NCBI RefSeq assembly: GCF_010730575.1
Contig: NZ_AP022614.1
Span: forward strand, 1,612,001-1,676,000
Direction: 5' to 3'
DNA from: Mycobacterium parmense
Lineage (GTDB): Bacteria > Actinomycetota > Actinomycetes > Mycobacteriales > Mycobacteriaceae
DNA length: 64,000 nucleotides
A program made the position numbers and the translations under genes. The notes below the pieces were generated by a model that was given only the letters and a program-made list of their open reading frames with translations, was not told where the DNA came from and did not search any database. How positions within the stretch are numbered: the first letter of the stretch is position 1; every line of letters begins with the position of its first letter. Of this stretch, positions 58,653 through 64,000 are shown in pieces.

Positions 58653-60362
58653 GTGACGCAGCGCAGCGCGACGATCCCTGCCGGGCTGCCGGTGGCCGAC
58701 ACCGGCGTCGACCTTCTGGTGGTGGGCTCGGGCACCGGCATGGCCGCGGCTCTGGCCGGCCGCGAACTCGGACTGTCGGTGCTGATCGTGGAGAAGTCCT
58801 CGCACGTGGGCGGCTCGACCGCCCGGTCCGGCGGCGCGTTGTGGTTGCCCGCCTCGCCTGTGTTGCGCGACGCCGGGGCGAACGACTCCGCCCGGCGCGC
58901 CGCCACCTACCTCGAGTCGGTGGTCGCGGGGTCCGCGCCCCCACATCGGTCGACCGGATTCCTCAACCAGCTGACCGCCACCGTCGACATGCTGCGCCGC
59001 ACGACTCCCCTGCGATTGTTCTGGGCCCGCGGCTATTGCGACTACCACCCCGAGGAGCCGGGCGGCAGTGCGGCGGGGCGCACCTGTGAATGCCGCCCGT
59101 TCGACACGTCGGTCCTCGGCGAGTACCGCACCCGGCTGCGGCCCGGCGTGATGGAGTCGAAAATCCCGATACCGACGACGGGCGCCGACTACCGCTGGAT
59201 GAACCTGGTTGCCCGGGTGCCGCGCAAGGGCGTCGCGACGTTCGGCAAGCGGCTGGCGCAGGGCGTGGGCGGGCGGCTGCTGGGCCGCCGCTACGCGGCG
59301 GGCGGGCAGGGCCTGACGGCCGGGCTGTTCGCGGGGGTGCTGCGCGCTTCCATCCCGGTATGGACCGACACGACGCTGACGCGCCTCGCCTTCGACGGTG
59401 AGCGCGTGACCGGCGCGGTCGTGCACCACGGCGGCCGCCAGGTCAGGGTCACCGCGCGCCGCGGGGTGGTGCTGGCCACCGGCGGCTTCGACCACAGCAT
59501 GGAGATGCGGTGGAGATTCCAATCCGCCTCGCTGGCTCCCCACGCGAGCCTGGGCGCGGAATCCAATACCGGCGAAGGGATTCGGGCGGGTCAGGAACTG
59601 GGCGCCGGCGTCGAGCTGATGGACCAGGCGTGGTGGTTTCCCGCCGTCGCGCCGCTGCCCGGCGAGGCGCCGGCGGTGATGCTGGCGGAACGCTCGCTGC
59701 CGGGCTCGCTGATAGTCGACCAGAACGGGCGCCGGTTCGCCAACGAATCATCCGACTACATGTCCTTCGGTCAGCGCCTACTCGAGCTCGAACGTTCGGG
59801 CAGCCCTGTCGACGCGATGTGGATCGTGTTCGACCAGCAGTATCGCAACAGCTATGTCTTTGGTGCCGTGCTGTTTCCGCGGATGCGGATCCCGCGGACG
59901 TGGTACCACGCCGGCATCGCGGCGCGCGCCGACAGCCTCGGCGAGCTTGCCGCCAAGATCGCCGTCCCCGTGCGGGATTTCATTACGACCATGACGCGCT
60001 TCAACGAAAACGCGGCCGCCGGAGCCGATCCCGAATTCGGTCGCGGCGCCAGCGCCTACGACCGCTATTACGGCGACCCCACCGTCACACCCAACCCGAA
60101 CCTGCGCCCGCTGACCCGCGGCCCGTTCTACGCCGTGCGAATGGTGCTCAGCGACCTGGGAACGTGCGGGGGCCTGAGGGCCGACGCCCGGGCACGGGTG
60201 CTGCGCGAGGACGGCGGCGTGATCGCCGGGCTGTACGCGATCGGCAACGCCGCCGCGAACGCGTTCGGCACGACGTACCCGGGCGCGGGGGCCACGATCG
60301 CGCAGGGACTGGTTTACGGCTACGCCGCGGCCGTCGACGCCGCGGGCCGCGACCCGGCCTAA
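58653..60362 (+). CDS. kstD: 3-ketosteroid delta1-dehydrogenase (KstD)
   Basis: 569 residues from GTG 58653 (the frame is open to 58593). FAD site: DLLVVGSGTGMAAALAGREL. The KstD hallmark VGGSTARSGGALWLP follows. The C-terminal segments YDRYYGDPTVTPNPNL, LSDLGTCGGLRADARARVL and GNAAANAFGTTYPGAG are typical of true KstDs. It introduces the C1-C2 double bond in ring A of 3-ketosteroids. Divergent from kshA by 95 bases, it forms with it the ring-opening pair. Its stop overlaps that of the convergent PadR gene. Confidence 0.93.
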   Translation: MTQRSATIPAGLPVADTGVDLLVVGSGTGMAAALAGRELGLSVLIVEKSSHVGGSTARSGGALWLPASPVLRDAGANDSARRAATYLESVVAGSAPPHRSTGFLNQLTATVDMLRRTTPLRLFWARGYCDYHPEEPGGSAAGRTCECRPFDTSVLGEYRTRLRPGVMESKIPIPTTGADYRWMNLVARVPRKGVATFGKRLAQGVGGRLLGRRYAAGGQGLTAGLFAGVLRASIPVWTDTTLTRLAFDGERVTGAVVHHGGRQVRVTARRGVVLATGGFDHSMEMRWRFQSASLAPHASLGAESNTGEGIRAGQELGAGVELMDQAWWFPAVAPLPGEAPAVMLAERSLPGSLIVDQNGRRFANESSDYMSFGQRLLELERSGSPVDAMWIVFDQQYRNSYVFGAVLFPRMRIPRTWYHAGIAARADSLGELAAKIAVPVRDFITTMTRFNENAAAGADPEFGRGASAYDRYYGDPTVTPNPNLRPLTRGPFYAVRMVLSDLGTCGGLRADARARVLREDGGVIAGLYAIGNAAANAFGTTYPGAGATIAQGLVYGYAAAVDAAGRDPA

Positions 60363-61033
60363 TCCGCGCGCTTGGCCTCGACCTGCCTTTCCACCTCGCG
60401 CCAGTAGCCCGGCGTGGTGCGCGGATTGCCGTAACCGCCCTTCGGCGCCGTCTGCAGGACGGCGTCGGCCTCGTCGATCTCCTTGATCATCTCCTGCGCG
60501 AACTCACGCTCGGCGGCGTAGTACTTGGCCGCCCAGCGCAACGCGAGCACCGAGTACGCCCACGCCGGCTCGGCCTCGGCACCCTCGGCGTCCTCGACCG
60601 CCTTGCGGTGGCGCGATTCGGCGTATGCCACGTGCTCGTGCAGCAGCTCCTTGAGCCGGGCCGGATTGCTCAGATGACCGAACGTGACCCGAAGCAGCAC
60701 GCTGTGTTTGAGCACCGGCGCGTCCACCGGCGCGTGGTTGGTCCACTCGGTGACCGCCTCCATCCCGGCCGCGGTGATCTTGTAGAGCCGGCGGCTGCGG
60801 GTGCCCTCGTCACGCTCGACGCGCGACGTGACCAGACCCAGCACCTCGAGCTTCTTCAGCTCGGTGTAGATCTGGCTGTAGGACGGGCTCCAGTAGTACA
60901 GGTCGACGCTCCAGTCGATCCACTTCTTGAGGTCGTAGCCGGAGACCTCCTCCTCGTAGGACATCATGCCCAGCAGCGCCCAGCTGGTGGCGGCAAGAGT
61001 CGCCTTTGTCAGCTTTTCGCTGGTCGAGTCCAC
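60359..61033 (-). CDS. PadR-family transcriptional regulator
   Basis: 224 residues from GTG 61033. The PadR winged helix is clear: LLGMMSYEEEVSGYDLKKWI, YWSPSYSQIYTELKKLEVLG, RDEGTRSRRLYKITAAG. A helical C-terminal domain of the Vir type follows. It converges on kstD with overlapping stops and is divergent from the secreted protein at 61160. PadR repressors often respond to phenolic compounds; a role at the kshA/kstD genes is possible, but no operator is visible. Confidence 0.9.
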   Translation of the reverse strand: MDSTSEKLTKATLAATSWALLGMMSYEEEVSGYDLKKWIDWSVDLYYWSPSYSQIYTELKKLEVLGLVTSRVERDEGTRSRRLYKITAAGMEAVTEWTNHAPVDAPVLKHSVLLRVTFGHLSNPARLKELLHEHVAYAESRHRKAVEDAEGAEAEPAWAYSVLALRWAAKYYAAEREFAQEMIKEIDEADAVLQTAPKGGYGNPRTTPGYWREVERQVEAKRAD

Positions 61034-61159
61034 GTCGCCAGGTTAACAAGGCGGGCCGGGGCCGCGCCCGCAACCGACCGCTGGCCGGGACGCTTGGCTT
61101 TTGCCGTGCCGCAACCGAAGATGTAGCCGTCTCACGTCCGCTCACGAAAAGGGACCACC

Positions 61160-61600
61160 ATGAGCATCCACACCCCGGCACGGCGCGGGTTCGCGGCCAC
61201 GGTCGTCGTCGTCGGGTGGTGGGCGGGAACGCCTTCGGCCGTCGCGGACAACCCGGTCTGCTCGGCGGACGCATGCTCCTTCCACTCCCCGTCGCACGAG
61301 ATCAGCTGCGAGATCGACTACCGACGCGGGTCCGGCATGCCGGACACCACGTACTGCCAGGTCATCCAACAACCACCCGGGGGAGAGTCCGTGCGCATGG
61401 ATACCAGCGGGGCCTACACGGTATGCACGGGCGAAAGCTGTTTGGGCAACCCGGGATTGGCCCAGGCCACCCTCTCCTACGGCCAGAGCGCCGGTCTCGG
61501 CCCGTTCTCGTGCCGCTCCGAGGTCGCCGGGGTCACCTGCACGGTCGATTCGGGACGGGGCTTCACCGTCTCTGATTCGGGGATCGCCCCCGCCGGCTGA
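61160..61600 (+). CDS. Secreted cysteine-containing protein, conserved mycobacterial type
   Basis: 146 residues from ATG 61160, preceded by AAAGGGACC. The signal peptide (PARRGFAATVVVVGWWAGTPSAVA) is probably cleaved before DNP. The mature protein of about 117 residues has many cysteines (VCSADACSFHSPSHEISCEID, YCQVI, YTVCTGESCLG, FSCRS, VTCTVDSGRGFTVSDSGI), likely as disulfides. The GxxCTxxxGRGFxxSxxGI ending resembles a family of exported mycobacterial proteins. Function unknown. Confidence 0.85.
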   Translation: MSIHTPARRGFAATVVVVGWWAGTPSAVADNPVCSADACSFHSPSHEISCEIDYRRGSGMPDTTYCQVIQQPPGGESVRMDTSGAYTVCTGESCLGNPGLAQATLSYGQSAGLGPFSCRSEVAGVTCTVDSGRGFTVSDSGIAPAG

Positions 61601-61609
61601 TTCCGCGGC

Positions 61610-62440
61610 TCACGAAGGCGGAAAGTTCACATCCTTGGTGACCGATTGCCATTCGTCGATCGACGCGGTCGTCGCGGCGATCTTGTCGCGCATGGCCTTG
61701 AGGACGTCGCGGCCCAGCAGCAGGCGCAGCGGCGGGTCGTCGAGCTTGGTGACCATCAGCACCGCCTCGGCCACCTTGCGCGGGTCGCCCGGCAGGTGGT
61801 CGGCGAACTGTTTGATGAGATCCTTGCGCGCTGCCACGTCGGAGTAGTCGGCGATCGGGTGGCCCGACTCCTTCATCGATCGCGTCGCCCAATCGGTGCG
61901 GAAGGCGCCGGGTTCGATGGCGGTGACCTTGATGCCCAGCGGCCGCACCTCGGTGGCCAGCGCCTCGGTCACCGCCTCGAGCGCGAACTTCGTCGACGAG
62001 TAGTAGGCGTTGGGAGGGTTGGCGACCAGGCCCGTCATCGACGACATGTTGACGATATGCCCGCAGCCGCGCGCCCGCATCGCCGGCAGCACCGCCTTGA
62101 TCATGTCGACGGCGCCGAAGAAGTTGACGTCGAACAACTTTCGGACCTCCGCGTCCTCGCCCTCCTCCACCGCCGACAGGTAGCCGTGGCCGGCGTTGTT
62201 GACCAGCACGTCGACCCCGCCGAACGCGCGCTCGGCCGCGGTCACCGCCGCCGCGATCTGCCCGGCGTCGGTCACGTCGAGGGCGACGGCCAGCGCCCGA
62301 TCCCCGAATTCGTCGACGAGGTCGGCCACCGTGTCGGCCCGGCGCGCGGTCACCACCACTTGGTGGCCGTCCTGCAGCGCGGCGCGGGCGATCTCCCGAC
62401 CAAAACCGGTGGAGCACCCGGTGATCAGCCAGCGCGCCAT
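61610..62440 (-). CDS. Short-chain dehydrogenase/reductase
   Basis: 276 residues. Cofactor motif ITGCSTGFG, ARR for NADP preference, NNAG, NMSSMTG and YSSTK as the catalytic pair. It ends with VNFPPS after a charged helix. The form (CSTGFG, YYSSTKFALEAVTEAL) is that of the retinol dehydrogenase-like group of classical SDRs. It starts just after the DUF1214-like gene stop, so it is co-transcribed with it. Substrate unknown. Confidence 0.92.
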   Translation of the reverse strand: MARWLITGCSTGFGREIARAALQDGHQVVVTARRADTVADLVDEFGDRALAVALDVTDAGQIAAAVTAAERAFGGVDVLVNNAGHGYLSAVEEGEDAEVRKLFDVNFFGAVDMIKAVLPAMRARGCGHIVNMSSMTGLVANPPNAYYSSTKFALEAVTEALATEVRPLGIKVTAIEPGAFRTDWATRSMKESGHPIADYSDVAARKDLIKQFADHLPGDPRKVAEAVLMVTKLDDPPLRLLLGRDVLKAMRDKIAATTASIDEWQSVTKDVNFPPS

Positions 62441-62441
62441 C

Positions 62442-63686
62442 TCAGGCGGTCCCTTCCGGCAGGCGGCGCAGATACGCCCTTCTTCGCTCCGCGAGCTGGG
62501 CCGCCCGCTGCTCGGGACTCACCCGCGGCAGGTGCGGCACCTCGGCGTCGAGCCGGTCGAGCTTGACGACACGGCCGCGGGCGCCGAGATCTTCGCGGGG
62601 GCCGGCGTCGCCGAACTCCGCCATGCGCAGTGTCAGGATGCCTTCGCGCAGGCCATCGGAGTCGATCCAGTTGGCCACGCCGGGGTCGACCGGGGAGATC
62701 ACGTAGGTCCAGCTGCCGTCCCCGTTCGGCACGGACTGCGCCTTGTTGAGGCTGCCGGTCCGGTCGACGATGTCCAGCGTGGTGCCCCAGATGTTGCTCA
62801 GCGGCACGGTGAAGTATTCGGCGCCGCCGTCGCCGAGGTCGACCACGAATGCCTCGTCCTCCGCGAGGTCGAAGCGGCCCATGACGTAGACCTGGTTGCG
62901 CATCGCGCCGACCTTGTCGGCCGACCACGCCAGGTTGAAGTGGTTGGGCGGCATCTTGTACACGCCGTGGCTGAGCTTGCCGGTGAAGTCGGCGAAGTAC
63001 GCCATCATGGCCGCGGTCGCCTCGGCCTGCTCGTCGAGGGTGCGCGCCGGCACGGTCGGGGGGCCGCCAAGTCGTCGCACCTCGAGGTGGTTCGGATCGT
63101 CGCGGCCCCAGTCCAGCAGCACATCCCGGATGTAGAACTCGTGTGCCGCGGGCGAGGTTTGCACGTGATTGGGCCGCCCGCCGGCGGGGTCGGCGTCGAC
63201 GGTGATGGTGAAGCCGCCGTCGGGATCCACCTGCATGGTCCGGCCGTTCAGCACCTGAACGGTGCCCATGTGGGCGTCCCACAGGGTGAAGTAGTTTTCG
63301 GTCATGCGGTGTTCGCCGACCCGGCCGTGGATCTCGTAGCGTTCGGCACCGGAGATCGGGATCACCCGGTACACGCTGTCGGGATTGTCGATGCCCCAGC
63401 GTGATCCGGGAATCCGGCGGCCGTCCACGGGATGGGCGAGCCGGGTGATGCAACTGACCTTCGGCCGTAGCTTGTCCTGGTTGGACGACCACACCGCCGC
63501 CGAGAACATCACCTCGGCGAAAGCGTCCTCGAACCGCTCCCGCATCGCGTCCGATGCCTTCGCGCGGCCCAGCCACATCTGCGCCACGCGGCGGTAGGCC
63601 GCCTTGACATCCGGGTGCTCGATCAGTTCGAGCGCGGCCAACTCCTGTTCGTGCTGGGACGATGTCGCGACGGCGTCGTCGGGCAT
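62442..63686 (-). CDS. DUF1214-like protein
   Basis: 414 residues. A helical N-terminal part (HPDVKAAYRRVAQMWLGRAK ... FAEVMFSAAVWSSNQDK) is followed by a beta-rich half with DUF1214-like segments: YFTVPLSNIWGTTLDIVDRT, SLNKAQSVPNGDGSWTYV and VANWIDSDGLREG. No catalytic motif is evident and the role of such proteins is not established. It lies between a sulfotransferase-like gene and an SDR on the same strand, with a 1-base gap to the SDR. That trio suggests modification of one small molecule. Confidence 0.75.
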   Translation of the reverse strand: MPDDAVATSSQHEQELAALELIEHPDVKAAYRRVAQMWLGRAKASDAMRERFEDAFAEVMFSAAVWSSNQDKLRPKVSCITRLAHPVDGRRIPGSRWGIDNPDSVYRVIPISGAERYEIHGRVGEHRMTENYFTLWDAHMGTVQVLNGRTMQVDPDGGFTITVDADPAGGRPNHVQTSPAAHEFYIRDVLLDWGRDDPNHLEVRRLGGPPTVPARTLDEQAEATAAMMAYFADFTGKLSHGVYKMPPNHFNLAWSADKVGAMRNQVYVMGRFDLAEDEAFVVDLGDGGAEYFTVPLSNIWGTTLDIVDRTGSLNKAQSVPNGDGSWTYVISPVDPGVANWIDSDGLREGILTLRMAEFGDAGPREDLGARGRVVKLDRLDAEVPHLPRVSPEQRAAQLAERRRAYLRRLPEGTA

Positions 63687-63703
63687 GAACCGCTCCTCAC
63701 TTT

Positions 63704-64000
63704 TCAGATGTATTGCCGGAAATGCTTGTTGTACAAGGCGAAACGCTCGTCGACCTGCTCAGGACGCAGGCCGTAGTGCTCGAGGCCGTAGGGCGGGCGG
63801 GCCGTCTCGCGGGGACGCTCGGCCAGCCAGCGTCGCATCGCGGTCTCGGCGTCGGCCGTCAGCGGCAGCCCGATCGCGTCATAGACGCGGGCCACCTGCC
63901 CGATCGGATCGGCCACCGCGTCGTCGAACCCGATGTCGGTGACCCGGTCGCCGTCGTCGTCCCAGCCTTCGCGCACCGCCATGGCCCGATCGTTGGTCCA
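63704..64000 (-). CDS. Sulfotransferase family protein, C-terminal part (cut by window edge)
   Basis: 99 codons reach the window edge without an upstream stop; an internal ATG at 63982 is not the start. The C-terminal pattern is that of actinobacterial PAPS-dependent sulfotransferase-family proteins: DPIGQVARVYDAIGLPLTADAETAMRRWL, then GLEHYGLRPEQVDERFALYN. The PAPS-binding 5' half lies outside. It is 17 bases upstream of the DUF1214-like gene. Certainty about catalysis needs the missing part. Confidence 0.8.
   Translation of the reverse strand, partial: WTNDRAMAVREGWDDDGDRVTDIGFDDAVADPIGQVARVYDAIGLPLTADAETAMRRWLAERPRETARPPYGLEHYGLRPEQVDERFALYNKHFRQYI

Overview
The window is about 64 kb of high-GC actinobacterial chromosome, almost certainly from a Mycobacterium. 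The grounds are family-level: a mycofactocin-type SDR, a WS/DGAT acyltransferase, an FHA-ABC exporter of the Rv1747 type, a DesA3-type acyl-CoA desaturase with its reductase, KshA/KstD/Hsa-type steroid catabolic enzymes, many GTG starts and dense 4-base stop/start overlaps. A species cannot be fixed from this alone. I see no insertion sequence, prophage, CRISPR array, tRNA or rRNA. This is lipid/secondary-metabolite catabolic territory with regulators in between.

Left part (1-16.7 kb): a reverse-strand P450 operon (P450, mycofactocin-type SDR, enoyl-CoA hydratase, fused double CoA-transferase, SDR cut by the edge) with an upstream TetR gene and two matching operator-like sites. Then a TIM-barrel isomerase, a sulfatase, a nitronate monooxygenase-like flavoprotein, and an AMP-ligase/aldolase/amidohydrolase operon. 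A tiny secreted cysteine peptide and a divergent LysR/alpha-beta hydrolase pair follow. Middle-left (16.7-26.5 kb): a cytochrome b-molybdopterin fusion with a membrane partner, an SDR, the desaturase/reductase pair, and a TetR / degenerate ABC ATPase / YhgE-type membrane protein operon with tandem palindromic operators.

The main feature is 26.5-35.5 kb: nine reverse-strand genes, mostly overlapping by 4 bases. They are two acyl-CoA dehydrogenases, two MaoC hydratases, an Ltp2-like thiolase-fold protein, a stand-alone DUF35 protein, an HSL-type esterase, a Baeyer-Villiger monooxygenase and an acyl-CoA ligase. The core resembles the igr (cholesterol side-chain) module, with a Baeyer-Villiger enzyme and an esterase added. 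This suggests side-chain removal to a ketone, oxygen insertion, then ester opening. That pathway is inference.

Right part (35.5-64 kb): FHA-ABC exporter, lipase, SDR, small membrane or exported proteins, a molybdopterin oxidoreductase under a long perfect palindrome, a transglutaminase-like protein, and WS/DGAT. Next comes a compact meta-cleavage set (HsaD-, HsaA- and HsaC-like, KstD-like flavoprotein, IclR regulator). A RCK-pore-RCK potassium channel and a glutamine synthetase follow, then a kshA/CxxC-protein operon divergent from kstD. PadR, a secreted protein, an SDR, a DUF1214-like protein and a truncated sulfotransferase end the window. Steroid-type ring-degrading and side-chain-degrading functions thus recur across the window, outside the classical gene order, which suggests an accessory route for a steroid- or terpenoid-like substrate.
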